NCBI GenBank assembly: GCA_020912385.1
Contig: CP087218.1
Coordinates: 806,001-870,000 of the forward strand
Reading direction: 5' to 3'
Length of the DNA stretch: 64,000 nt
Source of the DNA: Neofusicoccum parvum
Taxonomy: Eukaryota > Ascomycota > Dothideomycetes > Botryosphaeriales > Botryosphaeriaceae
The notes beneath the pieces are model-generated. The model saw nothing but the letters and a program-made list of their open reading frames with translations, was not told the origin of the DNA and made no database searches. The position numbers were made by a program, and so were the translations under genes. Numbering within the stretch: position 1 is the first letter of the stretch; every line of letters starts with the position of its first letter. This document shows, piece by piece, positions 32,567-43,356 of this stretch.

Positions 32567-35500
32567 TCACATGTTTTTTCTTGACACAGTGTGTTCCGGC
32601 TTCAAATCAGCCTGCCCCTTTCTCCTCTTGAGAGGAAGACGGTCTGGCCCATTCAAAGATGATGTAGAAAGAGCAAGCGAATTTTTCTCAGTTGGTGAAA
32701 AGATACTCGGGGCCAGCTGAGATTTTCCGATAAGTGCAGTCCTTTGGGTAGCGACTTCCGGGGTTTTAAATGAGGTGTCGTATTGTGAGCCGTGTGGAGA
32801 ACAAGAAATCCGGTCGGCGGTTTGGCCATGGACCTCACCGGGTGATGCCTGCTCTAATTCCCAGATTTTTTCAAGTCCATGGGCTTGGGACTGAAGAAAG
32901 ACGTGATCATGAGAGGGCAAACTACTAGAGCTTGAGCACTCTGTCTCTTCGCTTCCGTTGGAACGCTGCACGGATGACTCCATATCCGAGGCGGAAGAAT
33001 CAAATGGCTCGCTATGGTTCGGATCAAACGAGAGACCGATCGGCTTGTTTTCCTGGCTATACAAGCCTCGATTGTCGGTCTGTTTCTGAGGATCAAAGTT
33101 GTTAAGAAGGGACCCGGACTGTCCAAAGACCACGGAACCTTCTTCGTATGGATCCAAATTACCTGGGCCAGTGATGGTGCCCAGTGCGTGCTTCCCAACC
33201 ACCTGACTGAGACGGTCACACCGGCAGTGGTATGATGCTACTGCATTGCACGGTCCGAATACTGAGGCACCCAGGTGCCACTGTAAATGAGAGCAGGTCA
33301 AGAACTTACGATCAAGTGGACAGCCAGCCACATTGTAAAGATTTTTTAACATCTTCACCGGAACAGCAAGGTAGTCGTTGCCCTTAGGAAGACTGCGCCA
33401 AGAGTGGCACAAATTCTGACATCCCTGCGAGGGTTTGATGAGATCCTCAAAGCCGTTGGCGAAAAATACTAGAGCGTCAATGTCCCTAATGAGATCGATC
33501 CAGCCCCCACTGGTCTTCGCGATCCGGCAGCACTTCAGTGAGAATGGTGATCTCTTGCGAATAACGTCCTGGAACTCGAAACCATACAGAATTTCTTGCA
33601 TCGTGCACCTGGGCTCGATGCCCGGAGCAGCATCTTTGAGTAGTTTTCGTGCCAGGAGAGAGTCCAACAAAGACCATATGTCCAGAATCATGTCTTTGAC
33701 ACGGTAGCCTTCCAATATCATCTTGCTGGAGTCTCTCAACAGAGATTCTCGGGCAGTGCACTCCGATGTGTCTTTGGAGAACAGCTTGAGATGACTATCG
33801 TTACTGGCGCCGAGGAAGCCTGTTCGAAGGCGTGCTTGAGCGATGTGAAGAATCACGTTTGAGGCCGGCACAAGCCATCCTCTTTTCTCAACGTTGTCGT
33901 AGAGAGTTACCCGCATGTCATCAGCCCTAGAGAGAACCTCGACGTAAGGGCCGTTGTTTCCCTGGAAGTGGTACTTCCCGTCCTTGGCTCCGAAATTGAC
34001 ATTAAGCTGTCCCACTCCGAATTGCGAGAATCCGATTGCACCCCCAACGAACTTGAGATGTGAGTCCATGTCTTCAGCTCCAGAGTAGTGGATGTTATCG
34101 TAGTTGATCAGCTCGCTTCCGAAGAATAGCTGCGCAGAGCTACACCAACCAACAATCATTGTTGTAGTCCGAAGGTCATCCAGGCTGACTTGATCAGCCA
34201 AAACCCTGCCTGAACATTGGCGGAGACCATCCTCGTACGCCAGGTACTGCAGATCATCCCGCCGGAGGAGGTGCCACTGAACTGTGTTCTCTGTCCTCTT
34301 GGTGGGGACAAGCATAGTCGAGAACCCTTTTAGTAGCACACCCTCTCCATACTCTACGGCATGTCTCATGCCAGCCAGCGCTGTCATGATCTCAACAGGT
34401 ATTTCCAACCCGGACTCATCCGCTCTGTCAGGAATGGGAAACTTGTGAGCAATCACAGCGTTGCTGAAGAGGGGAAGCCAACACGTGTCTTCCACGGGAT
34501 GCAGAGGCTGATGAGTGACAGATATGCGGAAGGTAGGAATCTCTTGCTCGTGGGAAGATTCCGGAGTTATCGTAGATTCTGAGTAGGAAACAGTACTCCC
34601 GGGAGGGCCTTCTCTTAGAGCGGAAGCAAGCCATGACATCTGTTGCGCAACCTCAACAATCAATTCTGCCGCCGCATGGATCTTGATCTTGAGAGATCTG
34701 AGCGCTATCCCATCACAGCTTCCACTCTGAAACTCAATGGTAATGCATCCATGGTCTTCCAAATGAAGAGTTGAGCTCGGCTCTCGTAGCGCCTTCTGTA
34801 TTTGAGGGAGAAGTACGTGTGACGTACTTGGCCAGAACATGCGGATGTAATCTGCGCAAGTCGTCCCATGGGCGTAAAGCGCAGATCCACTCAGAACGAG
34901 TATGCTCGCTAGTGGTGTCTCTCGATCACCGTACTGCGATTCCAAGAATTGTATCGGATCCCAGTCGACAGAGATTTCCGTTCGAAATTGAGGTTTTGCG
35001 ACACCACTTCTCGGATGATGCGTCGTTTTGACACCCTTGACGGTAGCCTGCGGGATTCCGCGAACAATTTCTGGTCCGACTTGAAGGATCTCTTTCCTGA
35101 CAATCTCCTCAATGTGGTGCATCTTTGCTCGATCATCGCAATAAAGAGCTCGGCGCATCGCAATCATCAGATCTCTGAAAGGGTTTCCACAAAGCATGAA
35201 TTCTTGAGCTGCAGCGAGATCCACGGTATCCTCTTCTTCATCTCCTTCATCGAAGTCATTGTCTTCAAGAAGTCCAAAATCATCTGCCTTTTCGCTCGGA
35301 TCAAACTCTGCCGGCTTTTCTAACAAGTCAACCTTCTCGTGAAGAGATAGTTGCTTGCTATACTCTTGAGGGCGGGTCAATGCTGATGAATCTGGCTCAT
35401 ATGGTGACATAGCATGTTCACGAAAATGTCGTGCTATTTCGAGTCTGTATCTGCGGATGAGACGAATCGCGCCTTTCGCAATTCTGCGGTCGAATTCGCT

Positions 35501-37110
35501 ACGACTCTTACGGTCGCTAGATATGCTATGTCAGTGTTTTCCTAAAACCAGTTTGTGTGGTAAACATATAACTTACGCTATAGGATGATCGGACTCTTGT
35601 TTGCTTGATATGTGGTCCTCCAGGTTGATGGCGTAGCGCCTGAGCAGATTTTGCACGTGGTTTTCAAAAACACCAGGCGGATGTTGTGTCACAGCATATT
35701 CAGCCCAGACGTGCACTCCTGCCTTCTTCATCAACCCGTCCGTAAACATTCCAATGAAATTTTGCAAGTCGTCTGTGGGTATGCCGAGGGATCTGCCGCT
35801 GGATCTGATCGAGCAGACAGAAGCTGTGATCGTGCCGTTTCCACTATGACATTCCGAGTCTGACTGGACTCGTCCCGCGTAGTTGTCTCCTTCAAATACT
35901 TGATACGAAGGCTCTTTCATCGACGGCTGGGGAAGATCCTCGTATGAGTTTAATCGCGCAAGCTCATTGTGCATATAGTACGGCCTTGCTGTTGAGCCAT
36001 CGTATGGATCTTCCGACCGGTTCGTCATCGAGGAATTTGAAGCTTGCTCATCTTCTAGTGTCTGAGTTGCATGATTGTAGGCCACTTGAGGGGTTTTAGG
36101 TGGATCTTCACCTGAGTCTGGGCTCTCCCGCTGGTCCGGCGGAGTCGTCGGGCGTGATTGAGCTATTCCCATGTCGGGGTGGGAAGTTGGTAGATTGTCT
36201 TTGTTTCCGCAATTTGATAGGTAGAACAAAAATTTATGGTCTCTGACCAGAGGCGATAGAAGAACAGTGGCGAAGTTATAGAGCAGATGTGGCAGGTATG
36301 CCTGAGGAACGTCGCCGAAGTGAAGCGATTTCACATTATGCTCCACAGTATATAGCTTCGCGTAATTAAGACGACACATTGGGTCCATCTTAGACTGTTC
36401 CCGGCTGGCAGGAACAACAGGGATAGCTGGCTGTAGCATCTCTCCGTTAGGGTCATCCTGGATAGCCTGTGTAGGATAATTGGTTTGTGAGTATATGACG
36501 GAGTGCTCCGCTTTGATCACTCCTTGCTTCTCCACACCTTTCCTGTTGTACGTCTGGATCGACCTGTAAACTTTGGTGAATAGAGATCTCGGAATTCATT
36601 ACTTAGAAGCTTACAGGCATGTGCAGGAGTCTTTTCCTTCTCGGATCACAAGAAACCATCTGATCTTGTAGTAGAACTGTTCCCCGTAGGCACCGGTAAC
36701 GAACGTGACTCCAGATTGGGGGCTCCCAGCCGGCTCTGGCCAAAGAACTTTGAAGACTTTTCCAACTCGGTAAAAGTCCCGTCCCGGATAATGCTTTTGG
36801 TATCCTGAGACCTATTAATTATAGGTTTCGGCTAATCCTACAGCAGGAACTTACTTGGGTCAAGTCTTTCGCGTTCACCGAGAGTTTCGCGGACTTTCTT
36901 GTGAGCTCTAATCCCGGACAGCAGGGCTTGGGGCTCCGTAATTTGCTCAGCTGGACCAACCTCAATATTTCCTAACACGGGTTGGTCCTTCAGGTCACTC
37001 CGTCTGGTGTAGATACGTTCGCCATGTTGATAGACGTAACACCCCTCGTAATGATCCCAATAGTAATATTCCTGCCGACCGGCATCTAGCATCCACCGAG
37101 GACTGGACAT
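32567..37110 (-). CDS. Large DUF6590 protein with a long conserved fungal C-terminal region
   Basis: Four exons, 37110-36855, 36804-36615, 36563-35577, 35516-32567 (1460 residues). Residues about 85-170 form a DUF6590 domain: PGRDFYRVGKVFKVLWPEP, QFYYKIRWFLVIREG, CTCLSIQTYNRKGVEKQGVIK, HSVIYS. A disordered Ser/Pro stretch follows. The large C-terminal part contains a conserved block around KFVGGAIGFSQFGVGQLN and VEVLSRADDMRVTLYD (the latter typical of uncharacterised fungal proteins), then a region with several Cys and His, and a disordered tail. No enzyme motif is recognised and function is unknown. Within exon 4 a good intron candidate lies at 33309-33262 (GTAAGT...TTGAC...CTCAG, 48 nt). 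It is frame-neutral, so the protein would be 1460 or 1444 residues. The composition is less GC-rich than the genes to the left. Confidence 0.72.
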
Positions 37111-38326
37111 CTTGCTTCAAAAAAGAATGAGTGATTTCGAAGATCTTAGCTGGGAAGAACAGGAATTGGTGCCGTATTGATATACAAAGCCTGGCCCAAC
37201 CTGCTCACTCCAAACCAGCCTTCGTCTTACGCGCATAGAGCTATCTAAACCTTTACACCGGTCAAGCACTACCCCGCTTTGTGTGACCAGATAAAAGTGC
37301 TCACTTCGGGTAGAATTCCTATTGGTCAAATTGAGTGCCGGTGGCTTCTGCAAGGCAGACACCATCGATTATCAGCCTTGCCCATCCACAGAGCGGTGAT
37401 GCAGCTGACGGCCAACGCAGAAATTATGGGCCCACTGAAAACGCTGACTGAGCTGGTTCTTGAGACGTGATGGGCCGATTATGTCGAGTTTTCCCTCTTC
37501 GATGGTCCACCGGCTTCTGTCATAGCAAATCAGCACCGCGCAACCATCGGCCGCAGCACCTCTTTGCAGAAGCTGCAGCCTGACTGTTTATGCAATCCTT
37601 GCGTCCAAGCCACGACAGCCCCGCTCTGCTGAATTCACTCTCGCTTGATCGATCGCAGCTCATTTCTCGATTGCAACGATGATATTCCAACGCTCTGCAA
37701 CCGTAGATGTCCCGGCGGCACACGTTTTGGCGAGCCCTCAGCCTCGTCTTCTCTCCTGGAGATCCTCGATCCGTTCCACCCCGGCAGGCATCTCGAAAGG
37801 CGACGCGTCCGCCGCCGATCCGGGATTTCCACAATGTTGCACTTTGTTTGCAGTTCTGTTGCGACGTCGCTTCTTAGCATTTGATGCCTCTCGGAAGTTG
37901 ACTTTTCGGTAGGAACAGACTCAGGACGACGCCATCGTTGCCTCAGGAAAGCCGAAAGTGGCACCGTTTGGCCTGACGCCCTCCAAAACCCGAAGTAGCC
38001 TGCTGCTAGCATCATTTCTGTGAGAAAGATGCCAATTGGAAGCCTCACCATGAGTCCGATTGAGGTAGATTTGCTCATGGTACCCTTCGTAGTCGATGGG
38101 CTTGTTTGCGGCCCACTTGGAGACGTGTGTGTAGGTGACGAGCTTGAGGTTCAACTTCCGAGGTCTGCGACTGAGAAGGTGATCCAAGTACCGAAGGTAT
38201 GGATGTTAAAAATATCGAAATGACCATGTTGGATCCGTCTGACGCGGTGCTGAAGATTGCACGTGTGTGGTAACGCTAAGTGAATTCGGGAGTGTGAGAA
38301 AGGATGTTGCTCCATTGCTATGTAAG
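37111..38326. other. Intergenic between divergent genes
   Basis: 1.2 kb upstream of both the DUF6590 gene (minus) and the DUF3433 gene (plus). Normal DUF3433 proteins extend much further at the N terminus, so I looked here for their first membrane helices and found none. Frames in 37640-38220 have no resemblance to the family. Confidence 0.45.
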
Positions 38327-39843
38327 ATGAGTTTTCGAGAGCTGTTCTTCGAGCCTTTGGGTGAACCGACAGTACTTGCAACTGCCCATACGATTCGAAG
38401 ACGCTATTTTGCACTCAGTGCCATCCTTATCACCTCGTTCTTGGGTCCCACCCTCACGATTATTACCAGTGGCCTATTCAGTGCGGAAATGGTGCCATAC
38501 GGTGACGATGTGCCTCTGAATATTCTGGATTGGTTTAGGATCATCTGCTCGACATACATTCACTCGATTGTAACTTGGAAAGCCAAATCGTTTCAGACGC
38601 AATCCAATTCAACAATCTGTCTTTTCCGCAGTGGACACACGAAGATTACGTATATCCCGCCGCATCTCTGGACTCGGCTCGAAGCAATGCCAAACCAGGC
38701 GTGGCATCTTCGATGACCGCAAGACTACCGACTCTTCACTCGGATATCAACTGCACACTGCAATCATTCTATACCGGGTCTAATCTCACCTTTAGCCAGG
38801 ATTCGTACATATACACCCAGTATATCGAGACCGATCCCCCCGTGGGATGTAATCGTCAGGGAATGAATGGCAGCGCAGAGAAATTGAACCTTTGGTGCGC
38901 ATCATTGGGTACGAATGATGGTACCAGTGGATGTGAGTTACACAACTACGAATTAGGTCTCGGGAGAGGGTCATTGCAACCAGACATCAAACCCTGCAAC
39001 GACGATCGTGTACACTTCTGGTTCATGGCCGCCAGGGGGAAGGGGTACCATCTGGATGAGGTTTCTCTGCTCCACTGCATGCCGTACGTTGAAGCGTTGT
39101 ACACGACCGTCAACTTCACCCTACCAGATTTTGAAATCGACGCATCTGTGACGCCGCCCAAACCGGATGAGAGCAATCCGGAGCCGCGGTATCTCAGCAA
39201 CCTCGCCAAAGCCATGAGCATGAACTGTTTTGGTACGGCCGCGTTGAATGCCTACGCCACCATCGACGCCAGCCTCGACGCGTTCTTCAAGGCGCTCGCG
39301 CTCGGGAAAGACGGCGTGCCGATGGAGGAGCTCGTAGGGCTGGCCAACGTCGACCGCCTCCTCCACCGGATGGGCCGCGTCTACGGGCAAACCATGGCTC
39401 AGGAGATCAACGCCAACTACCGCGTGCCAATCAGCCCCGCCAACGGCACCGCTACCAGCCTCGCTGCCTTCCACATGCTGGACTCCTTGAGCGGCACTGT
39501 CGTCGTGAACCGGCAGCGCCTCGTCCAGAGCCTCATCGCAACGCGCGTCCTCGAGGGCATTCTCCTCGCCATGGCGCTCTGTGCAGGGCTACACTTTTGG
39601 CTCACACCTGAGACATGTATCCTGCCCAAGGATCCAGGGAGCGTGGCGGCGAAGATGAGTCTCTTCGCTGGAAGTGAGCTTGTTCGGAGGATTCCGGAGA
39701 ACAACGAGGAGCTTCGAGGCGCCTTCCAAGGAGAGGTGGTGAGTCTGGGGTGGTGGGATGGAGGAGAGGAAGGAGGTTCTGGGTCGGGAGCGAGAGAGGG
39801 GAGAAGATTTGGCATTGATGTTGGGATGGCGGAGAAGACTTAA
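38327..39843 (+). CDS. DUF3433-family membrane protein, apparently N-terminally short
   Basis: Modelled as 38327-38532 joined to 38583-39843 (488 residues). The protein begins MSFRELFFEPLGEP, then a hydrophobic segment after RRRYFALSAI (LITSFLGPTLTIITSGLF). A long extracytoplasmic region with several Asn glycosylation sites and Cys follows. A second membrane helix lies near 408-425 (RVLEGILLAMALCAGLHFWL), then a cytoplasmic tail with AAKMSLFAGSELVRRIP and GRRFGIDVG. This is the second half of a typical DUF3433 protein; complete members have a duplicated layout and over 1000 residues. The intron (GTTTAG...AAAG, 50 nt) has a poor donor but is the only join that restores phase. The gene may be a remnant or a short form. 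Function of the family is unknown. Confidence 0.6.
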
Positions 39844-40291
39844 GTGACTTTCTCCTTTGTCAGTTCTTGCTTTGATGTTTTTCAGCTATGGCTTCGGGGC
39901 GGTCTAATAGTGAGAGGGTTTGCAGTGGAATGAGAAGAGCACTGCATGTCTACCGAATTTGCACTCTAAAGTGGATGATTGGGAAAAGCGCAAATTTTCA
40001 GCATTTCGGTTTCATCCTATCGATTTATGGAACTCTTCAACAAACACAGCAGGGACCTTTAATGTAGAGCCACAGCTACTGAATCTGACCTCTATATTCC
40101 AAAAATAATCGGCAGCTGGAACTGCTGAGGTCGGTGAGCTTGAAAGTGTGGTTACAGCGGCCTGTGTGTTGAACACAGCGCCCAGCGAGAACAGATTTCC
40201 TTTGTCGGACCACTCCCGCCGCAATGAAAACCATACATCTCCCAAACAAATAGCCGAGACACAGTTACCGAAAAGATGGAAGTCTTTTTAC
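39844..40291. other. Intergenic between convergent genes
   Basis: 448 bp containing the 3' ends of the DUF3433 gene (plus) and the metalloprotease gene (minus). No gene seen. Confidence 0.5.
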
Positions 40292-41417
40292 TTAGGCTGC
40301 GCGGATCGTGTTCCACATGGAGTACATCCTGGTCTCCTGGTCATCGGTAAACTCCTCGTAGCACGAGCTACGCTCTCGTTAGCCATGATGTCTCAAAACC
40401 TCTCGACCTGAGTGTAAATGCTTACTCGTAGGAGTAGTCCATGTAGTTGTGGATCGGGTCCACTCCCTCTTTGTTCGGGCACGAATCACGTCCAGTCGGG
40501 CAGCCGGAAGAGGCGCTGGCCTGCGCAGGTGTGTCCGCAATGCGGTCGCCGCCGAGAAGCTCGCTGCAGCCGCCCTGGAAGGTGTGGTAAAGACCGAACC
40601 AATGGCCGACCTGTATAGAAAAGGAGAAGGAGAGTAAGTGGTGTGTTCTGACATACTGTGGTGAATTGAGGTGGGGTGGAGGGACTCATACTTCGTGGGT
40701 GACGGTCTTTCCGAGGTTGTAGTTGGTGGCAGAACCGCCCGGAAGACTGGAGTAGAGGATACTGCAACCATCGTAGTAGAAGCTGTTGGACCCTTCGGTG
40801 GCTGAGGTGCTCGGGAAGTAGCAGTATCCGAGGTTGCCGCCTGGAGGTGATCAGCATCCACCACACCCTGAAGAAGCAAAGATAGCTGTACGTACCAATT
40901 GCCTTCTGGAAGTAAATGTTCAGAGTCTTGTAGTCTCCCTGACGCAGGCTCTTCTTCATTGTCAACTCAGCACCATCTGAAGCCCAGTTGGAGTTAATGG
41001 TGCGGGTCGTGCCAAGGAGCGTGAAGGAGATTCCGTGCGGAGCGTAATTTTCGTTCATTACGTCCAGCTGGTCAGAAAGCATTTGGTCCTGTTGCTGGAT
41101 GAGTACAATGCTGATGTCCTCCTCATGATATCAGAGCTACGAGGCGAGCGTACCGTGACGTATCCATCGCTCAAGGCCGTTGAAGCAGCAACGACGTGGA
41201 AATAAGTATCGACGGTGATCGTGGCTTGCGTCGTAACCTCGCCGGCATCCTTGCGAGCTTGCTCCTCAATAGCCATCAGGCGGGACATTTCAAGCTGCTC
41301 CTCGGTGGGCTCTGGAGCAGCGCAGCGGCTGAATTCAGAGTCAGCCCGGGGAAGAGCATGAGCCCTCACCGCCGCGGCCGCCAGGCCGGTTGTGAGAAGA
41401 GCGATTGTGAGACGCAT
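40292..41417 (-). CDS. Secreted MEP1-type zinc metalloprotease (pappalysin-like, M43)
   Basis: Five exons: 41417-41154, 41088-40896, 40840-40692, 40610-40426, 40367-40292 (288 residues, usual for the family). A signal peptide ([21 protein letters not shown]) is followed by a short propeptide-like stretch. The catalytic domain starts at [10 protein letters not shown]. Zinc ligands are His201, His205 and His211 with Glu202 as general base in [11 protein letters not shown]. The Met-turn is NYMDYSYD, and paired Cys occur in [28 protein letters not shown] and DSCYEEFT. Homologues are extracellular metalloproteinases that break down host or substrate proteins. Intron 3 falls exactly between HE and VGH of the zinc-binding motif. 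Donors GTACGC, GTACGT, GTATGA and GTAAGC all keep the frame. The last exon encodes only 25 residues. Confidence 0.93.
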
Positions 41418-42289
41418 TGCTGGAGAACAGTATGAAAGAGCTATGGGAGTGAGAGATGCTGCGATTCGAGGCCTGGTTGGTTCTACTTCCCCTGGAGCAG
41501 TGAACCCGCCTTTTATATTCTCGCGCCAATTCTGTTGAGGCTATAACAGCATCCAGCCTGCCTCATTCGCGGGATCTCTCATCTGTGAAGTATCCTTGCA
41601 TGCAATATTGGTTTCGTTCTGCACGACCAAGGGCGGAGAAGAGCACTCGGCAGGATGCACTACCCGATCTTCCATATTAAATGAAGAAGGAGGCCGGGGC
41701 ACCAAATCAGGTTTACACAGCAGTAAATGTTCCTATCTTCATGATTTCCTGAATCCGTTAGACCAGAAGACCGGTGCCAAGCATAGTGTTGCGTAAGACT
41801 TCCCGATGAGGCTGGTGTCAAGGAATTTGCCAAGACCAGCGGAGCCACCCGCTCGAGGAGCGGAAGGTCAGAGGCGATTGATCAATATCTCGGCACTCAA
41901 TATCCGCTTAAGCAGTGGAAAATATCAGCTGAGAGGTCGAGCTCTGCAGCCACATTTCCAAGCCAGCGAACATGAGTTGAATGGTGGAAGGCCTCCGGCG
42001 CTTACTGAAAATCTGGACATGTAGAGTTCAAAGGAATAGTAAGACAGTAGAACAGCACAAAGACTGGAGCAAAGAAAGTAAAGCAATAATCAAAAATTCA
42101 ATTTTCAGGTTTTAAGGTATCCCTGCCATGCAGTTAAAAGATAAGCGATTGAGAAGTTGGGGATCCGAAAAGTGCTATCGTATACAGATCCTGTATTACA
42201 CTCGCACGTGTTTTACTACTCTTCGAACATGTCATTGTGACTTATGAAGTACTCTTAAAGATTTCATCACTCACTAATGCCTTATTTAA
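41418..42289. other. Intergenic, increasingly AT-rich
   Basis: About 0.9 kb upstream of the metalloprotease gene. The first 100 bp contain its promoter (TATATT near 41515 on the plus strand). No gene is supported. Confidence 0.45.
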
Positions 42290-42536
42290 ACGAGCTGAGC
42301 CATTCCGAGAGGCACAAGTTACAACACTCAAGACCCGCTCGTCCCAAGTCCCAACGAAAACCACCAAGACGGCTGCGCAGGTATGAGTGGCTACAAATTG
42401 AATCCCTCTCGTGGTTCGAATTTCCAGGGATAGAGCAATGGCAAACAAGGCAACAGAAACAGGTATTGTGACGAGATTTTTGCTGAGATGGGTTGAGTGC
42501 CATGATGAGCATCGACACAACCAGAGCTGCGCGCAA
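42290..42536 (-). pseudogene. Decayed C-terminal segment of a DUF6594-type membrane protein
   Basis: Two adjacent minus-strand frames each encode membrane-like sequence. One reads SLRAALVVSMLIMALNPS; the next, in another frame, reads NLVTIPVSVALFAIALSLE and then THTCAAVLVVFVGTWDE. The final block closely resembles the ATAAYAAVLVVFVGT ending of DUF6594 proteins, which have three C-terminal membrane helices. The frame change between the first and second helix, and no intact upstream domain, point to a pseudogene. The region upstream up to 42845 has only short broken frames. Assignment rests on recalled family features and is tentative. Confidence 0.42.
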
Positions 42537-42844
42537 AGAAAGCCAGTAGGCCCGAGCTAACTTTCCAACAAAAGGCTAAGTTACTTGTGGAGCCCTGTGC
42601 TCCAGGTATTCGTCAATTTGTTGGTTACTCTCTTCCACCATCTAGACGAGTGACCTTGGTAAATTTTCGCGTAGGAAATTGTGGAACAGGTCTCATGGTA
42701 TGGACTTCTTGGCCTATAAGCTGCAGTAGAGAAAGTTTTAAGGGACTGCTAGTAATGAAATTTCTGGAAATGGATCTAATTCTTGGTGACACTTCTGTGC
42801 CCTCGATTGACTCAAAACCAGTATTTTCCGCAAAGACTAACCAG

Positions 42845-43108
42845 TCAGAACTTGCATTTGCTGCGCAGAATAGGATTAATATTTGAGTTTATAGAATGAC
42901 CATTGCAATAAGTCTTACTATAATCATGCAAAGGTGCTCGAAGCTTTTGAAGATACTTGTCTGATGCCGAATCCGCCGAATAAACAATCCCTTTGTACCG
43001 CCCAAGCTCTTTCTGAGTACGCATGATACTCACTCACCAGAATTTCCGAAATATCTGGAAATGCCCGCCTTCCCCGGCCCTCTCTGCACCTGAAGCGTAT
43101 TTGTATAG
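42845..43108 (-). pseudogene. Downstream half of the host frame interrupted by the LINE
   Basis: Starting in the target-site duplication, the minus strand reads LYKYASGAERAGEGG, then FRKFW, one TGA, then continues in the same frame through IMRTQKELGRYKGIVYSAD to a stop at 42845. The matching upstream half is at 48351-48244, in the same frame across the duplication. The single TGA could be a decayed CGA. The FRKFW...MRTQKELGRYKG block faintly recalls the start of DUF6594 domains, and the DUF6594-like tail at 42.3-42.5 kb may belong to the same dead gene. Confidence 0.45.
43094..43108 (-). repeat. Target-site duplication, 3' copy of the LINE
   Basis: CTATACAAATACGCT on the minus strand, directly after the 3' end of the element. 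It is identical to 48244-48258. Confidence 0.85.
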
Positions 43109-43356
43109 ATAGATAAATTCATTTTCTTCCCGATATAGCTCCCTTTCGGGTCCATGCGGGGTAGGCTATCTGCGATATTTTACATGAGAGGGAAAACCTG
43201 GTCTCCCAGGTGAAAAACCCCTCCTTTCTTCTTGGGTTGGTTGCCCCTTCATATTCCGTTTTTCCTGCTTACCGGTAGAAGCTACTATAGCAGCCTTACA
43301 TTAGCTAGGTGTTAACCTTAGCTCTCTCTTTCTCCCATGTCCTGGTGCTGGTCCTC

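Noticed and set aside
33281..33309. 29-nt GTAAGT...TTTACAG intron in the DUF6590 gene
   Set aside because: Too short for normal splicing and it breaks the frame; the 48-nt version ending at CTCAG is the better candidate.
42361..42440. GGTTCGAAT sequence resembling a tRNA T-arm
   Set aside because: No matching acceptor stem, D-arm or anticodon arm can be folded around it; no tRNA was found elsewhere in the window.
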